47,658 nt of DNA from Clostridia bacterium (GTDB taxonomy: Bacteria; Bacillota; Clostridia; Oscillospirales; CAG-272). The position numbers and the translations under genes are program-made. Below are positions 40,733 through 47,658 of the stretch, piece after piece; the stretch's first letter is position 1; each line of letters opens with the position of its first letter. The stretch covers positions 1-47,658 of the forward strand of contig JAGBTY010000051.1 of the NCBI GenBank assembly GCA_017631085.1. Reading direction: 5' to 3'. Under the pieces are notes generated by a model. That model was not told where the DNA came from and made no database searches. It saw only the letters and a list, made by a program, of their open reading frames with translations.

Positions 40733-41674
40733 TTACTTCTTAAGAGCGATAGCTGCCTTTGCCTTTGCCACGATGTTTTCGGGTGTGAGACCGTACATCT
40801 CGAGCAGAGGAGGAACTTTACCTGAACGGCCGAAGGAATCCTCAACACCTACTCTCATAACAGGAACGGGACAAGCCTCGCAAACTGTCTCGGTAACAGC
40901 TGCTCCAAGACCACCGATAACGTTATGCTCCTCGGCTGTAACGATAGCTCCTGTGGAACGTGCAGCGTCGAGAATGATCTCCTTGTCGATAGGCTTGATG
41001 GTAGCTATATTGATAACTCTTGCGCTGATGCCTTCGTTTGCAAGAAGCTTTGCAGCATCAAGCGCCATTGCTACCATGATACCGGTAGCGACGATGGTAA
41101 CGTCAGTTCCGTCTGCCATGTTGACACCCTTGCCGATCTCAAACTTGTATGTAGCCTTGTCATTGATTACCGGTACTGCAAGTCTGCCGAAGCGGAGATA
41201 TACGGGACCGTTGAAGTTTATAGCTGCCTCAACTGCCGCTCTTGCCTCTGTGTCGTCTGCGGGGTTGATAATTGTCATACCGGGGATAGCTCTCATAAGA
41301 GCGATATCCTCAATACACTGGTGAGTAGCTCCGTCTTCACCTACGGTGATACCTGCGTGTGTTGCGCCGATCTTAACGTTGAGGTGAGGGTAGCATACCG
41401 AGTTTCTTACCTGGTCGTAAGCTCTTCCTGCCGCAAACATAGCGAATGAAGAAGCGAAGACTGTCTTTCCTGCTGCCGCAATACCTGCAGCAACGCTCAT
41501 CATGTTTCCTTCTGCGATACCACAGTCGAAAAATCTTTCGGGGAATTTCTTCTTGAAAGTTCCTGTTTTTGTAGCTGCTGCAAGGTCAGCGTCAAGAACT
41601 ACAAAATCATATTTATCGCCAAGCTCCGCCAAAGCGTTGCCGTAGCTTTCTCTTGTTGCTATCTTATCTGCCAT
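40733..41674 (-). CDS. Transketolase, C-terminal subunit
   Basis: The 313-residue half carrying the pyrimidine-binding and C-terminal domains of a split transketolase. It has FFDCGIAEGNMMSVAAGIAAAGKTVFASSFAMFAAGRAYDQVRNSVCYP with the catalytic glutamate in AEGNMM, and the C-terminal VTAEEHNVIGGLGAAVTE. It pairs with the gene just upstream to form one active TPP enzyme of the pentose phosphate pathway. AAGGAGG lies 7 nt before the ATG, and only 11 nt separate it from the partner gene. Confidence 0.94.
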   Translation of the reverse strand: MADKIATRESYGNALAELGDKYDFVVLDADLAAATKTGTFKKKFPERFFDCGIAEGNMMSVAAGIAAAGKTVFASSFAMFAAGRAYDQVRNSVCYPHLNVKIGATHAGITVGEDGATHQCIEDIALMRAIPGMTIINPADDTEARAAVEAAINFNGPVYLRFGRLAVPVINDKATYKFEIGKGVNMADGTDVTIVATGIMVAMALDAAKLLANEGISARVINIATIKPIDKEIILDAARSTGAIVTAEEHNVIGGLGAAVTETVCEACPVPVMRVGVEDSFGRSGKVPPLLEMYGLTPENIVAKAKAAIALKK

Positions 41675-41685
41675 TGTACGCCTCC

Positions 41686-42513
41686 TTATAATGCTGCCTT
41701 AAGCTCTGCTACTGCAGTAGCGTGTTGTTCGTCATTGGGAGCTGAACCGTGCCAGCCTACCTGATTCTCCATGAAGGAAACACCCTTACCCTTTATTGTG
41801 TTGGCAATGATAACGGTGGGCTTGCCCTTTACGGTACGAGCTTCAGCGAGAGCTGCAGCGATCTCGTCGAAATCATGACCGTTAATTGTGATAACATGGA
41901 AGCCGAACGCCTCGAATTTCTTATCGTGAGGCATGGGGTTCATAACTTCAGCGATAGGACCGTCTATCTGGAGCTTGTTGAGGTCGAGGATAACGCAAAG
42001 GTTGTCGAGCTTATAGTGAGCGGCAAACATTGCAGCCTCCCATACCTGTCCTTCTTCGGATTCACCGTCTCCGACAATGGTGTATGTACGGTAGTCCTTG
42101 TTGTTTATTTTAGCTGTGAGAGCCATTCCGCAGGCTGCGGAGATACCAAGACCGAGAGAGCCCGAGGTCATGTCGACACCCGGAGTGCCCTTCATGTCGG
42201 GGTGGCCCTGAAGATAGGAGTCAACACGTCTGAACGTGAGAAGATCCTCTCTCTTGAAATATCCTTTTTCAGCAAGGATAGCGTAAAGTGCGGGAGCAGT
42301 GTGTCCTTTAGAAAGAACGAATCTGTCTCTGTCCTCCCACTTGGGATTTTTGGGGTCAACGTTCATCTCCTCGAAATAGAGATAGGTGATGATGTCTGCG
42401 ATGGAAAGAGAACCGCCGGGATGTCCCGAGCTTGCGGCATGAACTTCGTCAACGATGTTGATACGAACCTGAGTCGCGATCTCTTTCAAACGGTTGAGTT
42501 TTGACTGTTCCAT
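41686..42513 (-). CDS. Transketolase, N-terminal subunit
   Basis: The 275-residue half that binds the diphosphate of TPP. The TPP motif runs from GDGESEEGQVWEAAMF to LDLNKLQIDG, and the histidines of SSGHPGGSLS and SKGHTAPALYA are present. Split transketolases are common in Clostridia and archaea. It lies first in the two-gene unit under its own promoter. A GAAAGG binding site is about 11 nt upstream. Function: transfer of two-carbon units between sugar phosphates. Confidence 0.94.
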   Translation of the reverse strand: MEQSKLNRLKEIATQVRINIVDEVHAASSGHPGGSLSIADIITYLYFEEMNVDPKNPKWEDRDRFVLSKGHTAPALYAILAEKGYFKREDLLTFRRVDSYLQGHPDMKGTPGVDMTSGSLGLGISAACGMALTAKINNKDYRTYTIVGDGESEEGQVWEAAMFAAHYKLDNLCVILDLNKLQIDGPIAEVMNPMPHDKKFEAFGFHVITINGHDFDEIAAALAEARTVKGKPTVIIANTIKGKGVSFMENQVGWHGSAPNDEQHATAVAELKAAL

Positions 42514-42564
42514 TGAAATACCTGACCTTTCGTTATGATATTCTTAAAAAATTATTACCTGTTT

Positions 42565-42593
42565 ATTATATACTAAACGTTTCTGTAAGTCAA
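42565..42593 (-). promoter_or_regulatory. Promoter of the transketolase genes
   Basis: On the minus strand TTGACT (42593-42588), 17-bp spacer, TATAAT (42570-42565). Confidence 0.8.
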
Positions 42594-42626
42594 TACGTTT
42601 TATGAAAAATGTAGGAAAGTGTACAT

Positions 42627-43625
42627 TTATATCTTAACAAAGCCGAGCTTTTTCTGTACCTTACCAAGTGTTCTTCGTGCGTAGTAGGATGCTTCCTCCG
42701 CCCCCTTCTTCATAAGAGACTCAAGGTAAGCCTTATCTGCAAGAAGCTCTGCGTGTCTTTGGCGAACTGGGGCAAGTGCATCTGCACAGACCTCGCCGAC
42801 GGCAAGTTTAAATTCACCGTAGCCCTTTCCGTCAAATTCTTTTTCTATCTCGTCAAATGTCTTGCCCGTGAAGCAGGAATAGATAGTCATGAGGTTGTTT
42901 ATTCCGTGCTTGTCCTCGGCGAATCTTACAACAGTGTCCGAATCGGTAACGGCACGCTTGAATTTACGGATAACGGTATCCTTGTCGTCGAGAATGTAGA
43001 CGACAGCATTTACGTTCTCGTCGGATTTTGACATTTTCTTCGTTGGATCGGCAAGCGACATTATCTTCATGCCCGATTTGCTGATAATAGGCTCGGGAAT
43101 GGTAAACGTATCGGGGTAGAGCTGGTTGAAGCGTTCCGCAATGTCGCGGCAAAGCTCAACGTGCTGCTTCTGGTCGACACCTACGGGAACGACGTCGGTC
43201 TGATAAAGAAGGATATCTGCCGCCATAAGTGTGGGGTATGTGAAGAGCCCTGCGTTTATGTTGTCGGAGTGCTTTGAGCTCTTGTCCTTGAACTGTGTCA
43301 TTCTTGACAGCTCACCGAACATTGTATAGCAGTTGAGTATCCATGCGAGCTCTGCGTGCTCGTGAACGTGAGACTGAACGTAAAGGGTGTTTTTGTCGGG
43401 ATCAAGTCCGCAGGCAACGTAGAGAGCAAGTGTTTCGTATGTACGGCGGCGAAGATCTGCGGGTACCTGACGTACCGTTATGGCATGTTCGTCGACGACG
43501 CAGTAGAAGCACTTGTATTTTTCAGAATAGATCGAGAAGTTCTTTATTGCTCCAAGGTAGTTTCCGATAGTGAGATTTCCGCTTGGCTGAACCCCCGAAT
43601 ATGATACGAGTTGGTTGTTAAACAT
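42627..43625 (-). CDS. trpS: Tryptophan--tRNA ligase
   Basis: Class I aminoacyl-tRNA synthetase that charges tRNA-Trp. The 332-residue protein has the HIGH-type motif as PSGNLTIGNYLGA near residue 15 and KMSKS in KKMSKSDENVNA near residue 198, plus DVVPVGVDQKQHVELCRDIAERFN, normal for TrpS. The leader between promoter and start is only about 25 nt, so no T-box fits. No terminator is visible at its end, and transcripts may run on into the transketolase genes. Confidence 0.95.
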   Translation of the reverse strand: MFNNQLVSYSGVQPSGNLTIGNYLGAIKNFSIYSEKYKCFYCVVDEHAITVRQVPADLRRRTYETLALYVACGLDPDKNTLYVQSHVHEHAELAWILNCYTMFGELSRMTQFKDKSSKHSDNINAGLFTYPTLMAADILLYQTDVVPVGVDQKQHVELCRDIAERFNQLYPDTFTIPEPIISKSGMKIMSLADPTKKMSKSDENVNAVVYILDDKDTVIRKFKRAVTDSDTVVRFAEDKHGINNLMTIYSCFTGKTFDEIEKEFDGKGYGEFKLAVGEVCADALAPVRQRHAELLADKAYLESLMKKGAEEASYYARRTLGKVQKKLGFVKI

Positions 43626-43655
43626 TTTGTACCTCTATTTTATAGCTTTTCTATA

Positions 43656-43684
43656 ATAATACCACATTTTTAGCAAAAAGTCAA
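43656..43684 (-). promoter_or_regulatory. Promoter of trpS
   Basis: On the minus strand TTGACT (43684-43679), 17-bp spacer, TATTAT (43661-43656). Its -35 box abuts that of the divergent promoter. Confidence 0.7.
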
Positions 43685-43713
43685 TTGACTTTTTCCCGAA
43701 TATATGATAATAT
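43685..43713 (+). promoter_or_regulatory. Divergent promoter, back to back with trpS
   Basis: TTGACT at 43685-43690, 17-bp spacer ending in TGA, TAATAT at 43708-43713. Both -35 boxes lie inside the 20-bp perfect palindrome AAAAAGTCAATTGACTTTTT at 43675-43694. Confidence 0.62.
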
Positions 43714-43755
43714 TATAATATATTTTCATTTTATTTCACAAGGTGGGTAACAGAA

Positions 43756-44385
43756 ATGATAAAGATAGAAAGAACGTCGGTAATGAATTTTGAGAATGCT
43801 ATAAGAGGAGCGAGAAATCCGCTCAATAGCTGGGATAGAATGGACAGCTTCTATGACGAGAATGGCGAGTTCGTTCTCGGAGAAAACGACCGCACTCTTG
43901 CATCGAAGTTGGCACACGCGGGAAGCGATCACCGTAAATTCTTGCGTCAGATATTCGTATCGGTGGATATTACCGCACCTCTTTATTGGTGGAAGGAATT
44001 TGACACATATAAGGTAGGCACTGTTGCAAATTCCTGCAGTACGATGCACAAGATCCATTCAAAAGAGTTTGACAGAGAAGATTTCTCATGCGACAGACTT
44101 GACGATGACGGACTCGCCATACTTGACACCCTTATCGCATATCTTGAAAAGGAGAGAGCAAGGTTTTGCGAGAACAAGGAAGACCGTCAGGCGTGGCACA
44201 ATATGATACAGCTTCTCCCATCAAGCTACAATCAGATGCGAACCATCAGCATGAATTACGAGAATCTTATCAATATGTACTACGCAAGAAAGAATCATAA
44301 GCTTGCAGAATGGCATACCCTCTGCGATTGGATAAAGAGTCTGCCTTATGCAGAGGAACTTATTCTTGTTAAAGAAAAGCAGTGA
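43756..44385 (+). CDS. Conserved-looking protein of unknown function
   Basis: A 209-residue soluble protein. The centre reads LASKLAHAGSDHRKFLRQIFVSVDITAPLYWWKEFDTYKVGTVANSCSTMHKIHSKEF, dense in aromatic, His, Arg and Ser residues as in an active or ligand-binding site. I recall similar proteins in gut Clostridia and phages, and the order R/H-rich helix, WWKEFDTYK, N-S-x-S-x-M faintly resembles flavin-dependent thymidylate synthase ThyX; the true ThyX motif RHRxxSxNExS is not present, so this is weak. AAGGTGGG is about 7 nt before the ATG at 43756. Under a promoter shared back to back with trpS. Confidence 0.72.
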   Translation: MIKIERTSVMNFENAIRGARNPLNSWDRMDSFYDENGEFVLGENDRTLASKLAHAGSDHRKFLRQIFVSVDITAPLYWWKEFDTYKVGTVANSCSTMHKIHSKEFDREDFSCDRLDDDGLAILDTLIAYLEKERARFCENKEDRQAWHNMIQLLPSSYNQMRTISMNYENLINMYYARKNHKLAEWHTLCDWIKSLPYAEELILVKEKQ

Positions 44386-44409
44386 TTGTTGCGTTGTTGG
44401 TGTTGAAAG

Positions 44410-44946
44410 ATGGTGCAAAAGGAATTTCCAAATAGAAAAAATTTAAGATTAAAAGGGTTTGACTATAATTCTATCGGAGCATATTTTATTACTATATGTA
44501 CGCATAAACGTCATTGTACATTATCTCATATCGTAGGGGCGATTCACGAATCGCCCGAAACAAGATTGACCGAATACGGAAAAACAGTTGATAAAATTAT
44601 AGGCACTGTTTCAGATAGATTTAAAATCAAGGTGGATGGATATGTCATTATGCCAAATCACGTCCACCTTATTGTTGTTATCACAGACGAAGAAGAATTG
44701 CGGGCGATTCGTGAATCGCCCCTACGAAGTAGGTCGTTAATTTCAAAAACAATTGGGTATTTGAAAATGAACGTATCGAAGGAAATAAATAATAGGTTTT
44801 GTAAAACAAAAGTGTGGCAAAGAGGTTTTCATGATCACATAATACGAAATCGAAAAGATTATGAAAAAATAGCTAAATATATCCATGAAAATCCGCTCAG
44901 GTGGGAATCCGATTGCTTTTACTCAGAATGCTCGAGCGATAGATGA
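44410..44946 (+). CDS. REP-associated tyrosine transposase (RAYT, Y1 transposase family)
   Basis: A 178-residue single-strand transposase of the IS200-like Y1 superfamily. It has the metal-binding HxH as MPNHVHLIV near residue 78, the N-terminal RKNLRLKGFDYNSIGAYFITICTHKRHC, and the C-terminal FHDHIIRNRKDYEKIAKYIHENPLRWESD, which includes the catalytic tyrosine of the RAYT motif. Two variable loops, VGAIHESPE and RAIRESPLRS, are encoded by inverted copies of a palindromic repeat (44531-44557 and 44701-44727). The gene is more AT-rich than its neighbours and lacks a good binding site, both signs of a mobile or recent gene. It starts 24 nt after the previous stop. Confidence 0.9.
   Translation: MVQKEFPNRKNLRLKGFDYNSIGAYFITICTHKRHCTLSHIVGAIHESPETRLTEYGKTVDKIIGTVSDRFKIKVDGYVIMPNHVHLIVVITDEEELRAIRESPLRSRSLISKTIGYLKMNVSKEINNRFCKTKVWQRGFHDHIIRNRKDYEKIAKYIHENPLRWESDCFYSECSSDR
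44531..44557 (+). repeat. REP-like palindrome, copy 1, inside the transposase gene
   Basis: A 27-bp unit with core GGGCGATTC-AC-GAATCGCCC, a perfect 9-bp hairpin with a 2-nt centre, preceded by TCGTAG. It reads in frame as part of VGAIHESPE. Confidence 0.88.
44701..44727 (-). repeat. REP-like palindrome, copy 2, inverted, inside the transposase gene
   Basis: The exact 27-bp reverse complement of copy 1, 143 bp downstream and in frame as RAIRESPLR. The two copies can pair with each other or fold singly. Confidence 0.88.
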
Positions 44947-45033
44947 GTTTTACGAATGACGGAAATAATGAGGAGCCGTTCCGTGTTAACTGTTCCTTAT
45001 TGCTTTATTTTATAATAAATTTTTAAAAATGTA

Positions 45034-45062
45034 TTGACAAAAATTTGACATTGAAGTATAAT
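45034..45062 (+). promoter_or_regulatory. Promoter of serC-serA
   Basis: Perfect TTGACA at 45034-45039, 17-bp spacer, perfect TATAAT at 45057-45062. The leader has seven T residues and a small hairpin GGTTG-TTTG-CAACC at 45080-45093 before the GGAGG site. Confidence 0.88.
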
Positions 45063-45121
45063 GAATGTATCTTTTTTTAGGTTGTTTGCAACCAAATTTC
45101 ATTTAACGGAGGTTCATTAAA

Positions 45122-46213
45122 ATGAACAGAGTTTACAATTTTTCGGCGGGCCCTTCCATGCTTCCTTTAGAAGTTCTTGAAAAAGCAGCATCGGAGCTGG
45201 TTTGCTACGGTGAGTCAGGAATGTCTGTAATGGAGATGTCCCATCGATCTCCGGATTATGAAGCTATCATAAAAGAAGCAGAAGTAATGCTCAGAAAGCT
45301 TATGAATATTCCTGATAACTACAAGGTCCTTTTCCTTCAGGGCGGTGCTTCCACACAGTTCGCTGCAGTTCCTCTCAACCTTATAGGCAGAACGGGCAAG
45401 GCTGACTATATCGTATCAGGTCAGTTCTCGGGCAAGGCTTACAAGGAAGCTCAGAAGATGGGCTACGACGTAAAGTGCGTTGCGACCACCAAGGAAGATA
45501 ACTTCGACCATATTCCCGAAGTAACCCGTGATATGATAAGACCCGATGCGGCTTACGTTCACGTATGCTTCAATAACACGATCTACGGAACAAAGTACTC
45601 CTACATACCCGACACGGGAGATATTCCTCTCGTTGCAGATATGTCCTCCTGCATTATTTCCGAGCCTGTTGATGTAAGCAAGTTCGGTGTTATCTACGCA
45701 GGAGCACAGAAGAACATGGCTCCCGCAGGTCTTACTCTCGTTATAGTTCGTGAGGACCTTCTTGACTACGCTGACGAGAAGATGCCCACAATGCTTGAGT
45801 GGAAGACTATGGCAGAAAACGATTCCATGTATAACACTCCTCCTTGCTACACCATCTATATGGCAAAGCTCGTATACGAGTGGATACTTTCTATCGGCGG
45901 TCTTGACGAGATGAAGGCGAGAAACGAAAAGAAAGCAGCCCTCCTTTACGATTATCTTGATTCTCAGGATTACTATATAGCTCCCGTTAAGAAGGGAAGC
46001 CGTTCCATGATGAACGTCACCTTCGTAACCGGTGATGCTGACCTTGATAAGAAGTTCGCAAGCGAAGCAGGTAAGGCTGGACTTAAGAACCTTAAGGGAC
46101 ACCGCTCGGTTGGCGGAATGAGAGCTTCTATCTACAATGCAATGCCCTACGACGGAGTTGCAAAGCTGGTTGAGTTCATGAAGGATTTCGCAAAGAACAA
46201 TCCTAAGGCGTAA
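45122..46213 (+). CDS. serC: Phosphoserine aminotransferase
   Basis: PLP enzyme that turns 3-phosphohydroxypyruvate into phosphoserine in serine synthesis. The 363-residue protein starts VYNFSAGPSMLPLEVL, has EMSHRSPDYEAII, FLQGGASTQFAAVPLNL, the VADMSSCIISEPVDVSKFGVIYAGAQKNMAPAGLT block with the PLP lysine in AQKN, and RSVGGMRASIYNAMP near the C-terminus. CGGAGG lies 9 nt upstream. With serA downstream it forms two of the three steps of the phosphorylated serine route; serB is not here. Confidence 0.97.
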   Translation: MNRVYNFSAGPSMLPLEVLEKAASELVCYGESGMSVMEMSHRSPDYEAIIKEAEVMLRKLMNIPDNYKVLFLQGGASTQFAAVPLNLIGRTGKADYIVSGQFSGKAYKEAQKMGYDVKCVATTKEDNFDHIPEVTRDMIRPDAAYVHVCFNNTIYGTKYSYIPDTGDIPLVADMSSCIISEPVDVSKFGVIYAGAQKNMAPAGLTLVIVREDLLDYADEKMPTMLEWKTMAENDSMYNTPPCYTIYMAKLVYEWILSIGGLDEMKARNEKKAALLYDYLDSQDYYIAPVKKGSRSMMNVTFVTGDADLDKKFASEAGKAGLKNLKGHRSVGGMRASIYNAMPYDGVAKLVEFMKDFAKNNPKA

Positions 46214-46233
46214 AATAAACAAAAAAATTAACG

Positions 46234-46263
46234 TCTCCTCCTCTTTTCGTTAAGAGGGGGAGA
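46234..46263 (+). other. Hairpin between serC and serA
   Basis: TCTCCTCCTCTT (46234-46245) pairs with AAGAGGGGGAGA (46252-46263) with one T-G pair and a TTCGTT loop. No T-tract follows, so serA is probably still co-transcribed; it may protect or tune the mRNA. Confidence 0.55.
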
Positions 46264-46293
46264 TAATTTGAATAATAAGGAAAGGTTACAAAA

Positions 46294-47457
46294 ATGAAAA
46301 ATATTCTTTGTCTTAATAAAATCGCCGCTGTGGGCACAGATAAGCTTGACAAGGCTGAATACAACGTAGGAACTGAGGTTGCAAATCCTGACGGTATTAT
46401 GGTGCGTTCGGCTGCAATGCATGAAATGACCTTCGGAGAAAACATGGTAGCTATCGCTCGCGCAGGTGCGGGTGTAAACAATATTCCCGTTGACCGCTGT
46501 TCCAAGGAGGGTATCGTTGTATTTAACACTCCCGGTGCTAACGCTAACGGTGTTAAGGAGCTTGCGATCTGCGCTCTTATGCTTGCATCAAGAGACGTTG
46601 TAGGCGGTATCAAGTGGGCAGCAAGCCTTGCTGGCACTGAAGGAGTTGCAGCAGCAGTAGAGAAGGGCAAGTCCAAATTTGCGGGTGTTGAGATCAAGGG
46701 TAAGACTCTCGGTGTTATCGGTCTCGGTGCTATCGGCGGTCTTGTTGCAAACGCAGCGATCGCTCTTGGAATGAATGTTGTCGGCTGCGACCCATTCCTC
46801 AGCGTTGAAGCTGCTTGGAACATGGATAGCAGAGTAAAGAAGGTCACTTCCTTCGACGACGTATTTAAGGCTGCAGATTACGTAACGCTCCACGTTCCCG
46901 CAACTCCCGAAACAAAGGGAATGATCTGCTCAAAGACGCTTTCTCTTATGAAGGACGGAGTAAGGATCATTAACCTGGCAAGAGCGGACCTTGTTAATTC
47001 CGCTGACGTTAAGGCTTGTCTCGAGAGCGGTAAGGTGGCTGCTTACGTTACCGATTTCCCCACAGAAGACACAGTCGGTGTTGACGGTATCGTTGCTATT
47101 CCTCACCTTGGCGCATCTACCGAGGAGTCCGAGGACAACTGCGCTGTAATGGCAGCACTTGAACTTGACGATTACCTCCGTTACGGTAACATAAAGAACA
47201 GCGTAAACTTCCCCAACGTTTCTATGCCTATGGGAAGCGGCAAGAGAGTTTGCGTACTTCATGCAAACGTTCCTTCCATGATATCTCAGATAACTTCAGC
47301 TCTTTCCGAGGTTGGAGTAAATATTGAGAACATGATGAACAAGTCCAAGGGAGATAACGCATATACCATGGCTGACGTTTCGGGTGACGTTTCCGATGCA
47401 GTAGTAGCAAAGCTTTCTGCTATCGAGGGTATCCTCAGGGTAAGAGTTATCGGCTGA
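46294..47457 (+). CDS. serA: D-3-phosphoglycerate dehydrogenase
   Basis: First enzyme of serine synthesis, oxidising 3-phosphoglycerate to 3-phosphohydroxypyruvate with NAD. The 387-residue protein has GVIGLGAIGGLVANAA for NAD binding near residue 144, catalytic arginine in RIINLARADLV, and histidine in IPHLGASTEESEDNC. The last 70 residues are a compact ACT domain (VCVLHANVPSMISQITSALSEVGVNIENMMNKSKGDNAYTMADVSGDV), the usual serine feedback site. AAGGAAAGG lies about 8 nt upstream. It follows serC by 80 nt and ends at a strong terminator. Confidence 0.95.
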   Translation: MKNILCLNKIAAVGTDKLDKAEYNVGTEVANPDGIMVRSAAMHEMTFGENMVAIARAGAGVNNIPVDRCSKEGIVVFNTPGANANGVKELAICALMLASRDVVGGIKWAASLAGTEGVAAAVEKGKSKFAGVEIKGKTLGVIGLGAIGGLVANAAIALGMNVVGCDPFLSVEAAWNMDSRVKKVTSFDDVFKAADYVTLHVPATPETKGMICSKTLSLMKDGVRIINLARADLVNSADVKACLESGKVAAYVTDFPTEDTVGVDGIVAIPHLGASTEESEDNCAVMAALELDDYLRYGNIKNSVNFPNVSMPMGSGKRVCVLHANVPSMISQITSALSEVGVNIENMMNKSKGDNAYTMADVSGDVSDAVVAKLSAIEGILRVRVIG

Positions 47458-47481
47458 TAAATCAAACAATAAATCAAACAG

Positions 47482-47516
47482 AAAAAGCTCCAACACGAGT
47501 TGTTGGAGCTTTTTGT
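47482..47516 (+). terminator. Intrinsic terminator of serC-serA
   Basis: A 14-bp stem, AAAAAGCTCCAACA (47482-47495) with its complement (47501-47514), followed by TTTTG. The stem is T-flanked on both strands. Confidence 0.93.
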
Positions 47517-47529
47517 TTTGTCCCATCAA

Positions 47530-47548
47530 CCACCAGCAGTGCTGGTGG
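47530..47548. repeat. Perfect palindrome (candidate element-end hairpin)
   Basis: CCACCAGCA-G-TGCTGGTGG, 9-bp arms with a single central base. In IS200/IS605 elements the transposase recognises a subterminal hairpin of this kind. Confidence 0.7.
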
Positions 47549-47582
47549 CAGCAAAAAGCTTTAGCTATGCGTAGAAAAAATA

Positions 47583-47644
47583 CCTCCTTTGATGTTATAA
47601 TAAAGTTGGTCTGCCAACCAAAACAATAAAAACATCAAAGGAGG
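47583..47644 (+). promoter_or_regulatory. Inverted repeat hiding the ribosome binding site of the last gene
   Basis: CCTCCTTTGATGTT (47583-47596) is the exact complement of AACATCAAAGGAGG (47631-47644), with an inner hairpin GTTGG-TCTG-CCAAC (47605-47618). The right arm contains AAAGGAGG. A TATAAT lies at 47596-47601, so a transcript from there would start after the left arm and leave the site free. Confidence 0.7.
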
Positions 47645-47652
47645 ATCAAGTA

Positions 47653-47658
47653 ATGAAA
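47653..47658 (+). CDS. Start of a gene at the right edge (first two codons, probable transposase)
   Basis: ATG AAA, with AAAGGAGG ending 8 nt upstream. Only Met-Lys can be read. The leader structure suggests an IS200/IS605 TnpA, but the coding sequence is missing, so this is inference. Confidence 0.45.

Larger units (their letters stand above)
47521..47658 (+). mobile_element. Probable left end of an IS200/IS605-type element (partial)
   Basis: After the serA terminator come a perfect 19-bp palindrome, a TATAAT box, a 14-bp inverted repeat around the last gene's ribosome binding site, and an ATG at 47653. IS200-type elements are known for just this order: a subterminal hairpin, then a hairpin hiding the transposase binding site. 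The transposase itself is outside the window and the exact element boundary cannot be set. Confidence 0.5.

Noticed and set aside
40692..41324. 210-codon plus-strand open frame
   Set aside because: Antisense shadow of the transketolase C-terminal subunit, with no family motifs and a terminator stem at its start.
41749..42504. 251-codon plus-strand open frame
   Set aside because: Antisense shadow of the transketolase N-terminal subunit; the minus-strand product has full TPP motifs.
44531..44727. CRISPR-like repeat pair
   Set aside because: Only two copies, inverted to each other and in frame inside a transposase gene; this is a REP-type hairpin, not a CRISPR array.
45416..46222. 268-codon minus-strand open frame
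   Set aside because: Antisense to serC, whose conserved motifs run the full length.
1..47658. tRNA or rRNA genes
   Set aside because: I looked in the gaps between genes for cloverleaf-type sequence with TTCGA-type loops and CCA ends, and found none; gaps are short and mostly filled by promoters and terminators.

Overview
The window looks like a chromosomal segment of an endospore-forming Clostridia-class Firmicute, probably an uncultured, gut-type relative of the Oscillospirales/Christensenellales. The evidence is a spoIIR gene, AAGGAGG-type ribosome binding sites, many sigma-A promoters with 17-bp spacers, a split transketolase, clostridial orphan families (DUF4317, DUF4364), THF and preQ1 riboswitches, and a feoA-feoB cluster with a Cys-rich FeoB-associated peptide. 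No tRNA, rRNA or CRISPR array was found. The placement is inference from gene content; no marker phylogeny was possible.

Layout. 1-4.7 kb (minus): a hisS-led unit with a DJ-1 protein, 5-formyl-THF cyclo-ligase, a CPBP membrane protease, a small MltG-like protein and spoIIR. 4.7-10.6 kb (plus): MATE exporter, a GldA/GldF/GldG-like ABC system with an unusual ATPase, an HD hydrolase and a membrane protein. 10.7-17.1 kb: one 2112-aa secreted protein with a sialidase-like Asp-box propeller and several lectin-like domains. 17.1-20.3 kb: a double-cyclophilin lipoprotein, a YtvI-like permease and an SDR reductase. 20.3-21.8 kb: rpsF-ssb-rpsR with a structured leader. 21.8-24.9 kb: ferrous iron operon (feoA, feoB, Cys-rich peptide, DtxR-type regulator) with two copies of a palindromic operator. 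24.9-28.1 kb: DeoR-type regulator divergent from a polyol/sugar-phosphate dehydrogenase and a PfkB kinase. 28.1-31.8 kb: a helical orphan, DUF4317 and an ADP-ribosylglycohydrolase-like protein. 31.8-34.5 kb: THF riboswitch-folT-folC, then preQ1 riboswitch-queT. 34.5-43.7 kb: hom, DUF4364, a sigma factor, a zinc-ribbon protein, ackA divergent from tmcAL, an orphan, split transketolase and trpS. 43.7-47.7 kb: an orphan gene, a REP-associated tyrosine transposase, serC-serA, and what looks like the left end of an IS200/IS605-type element running off the window.

Most of the window is core metabolism and housekeeping. The less ordinary parts are: (i) the transposase gene at 44.4 kb, which carries two exact, inverted 27-bp copies of a palindromic repeat in frame inside its own coding sequence; (ii) the right edge, where a 14-bp inverted repeat can hide the ribosome binding site of the last gene, but only in transcripts arriving from upstream; (iii) the giant secreted protein; (iv) the iron operon operators; and (v) paralogous or degenerate domains (second cyclophilin domain, ABC signature motif). 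Two riboswitches next to each other tie folate uptake/glutamylation and queuosine-precursor uptake to their ligands.

Start codons were chosen mainly from ribosome binding site spacing, so several genes are shorter than their longest open frame.
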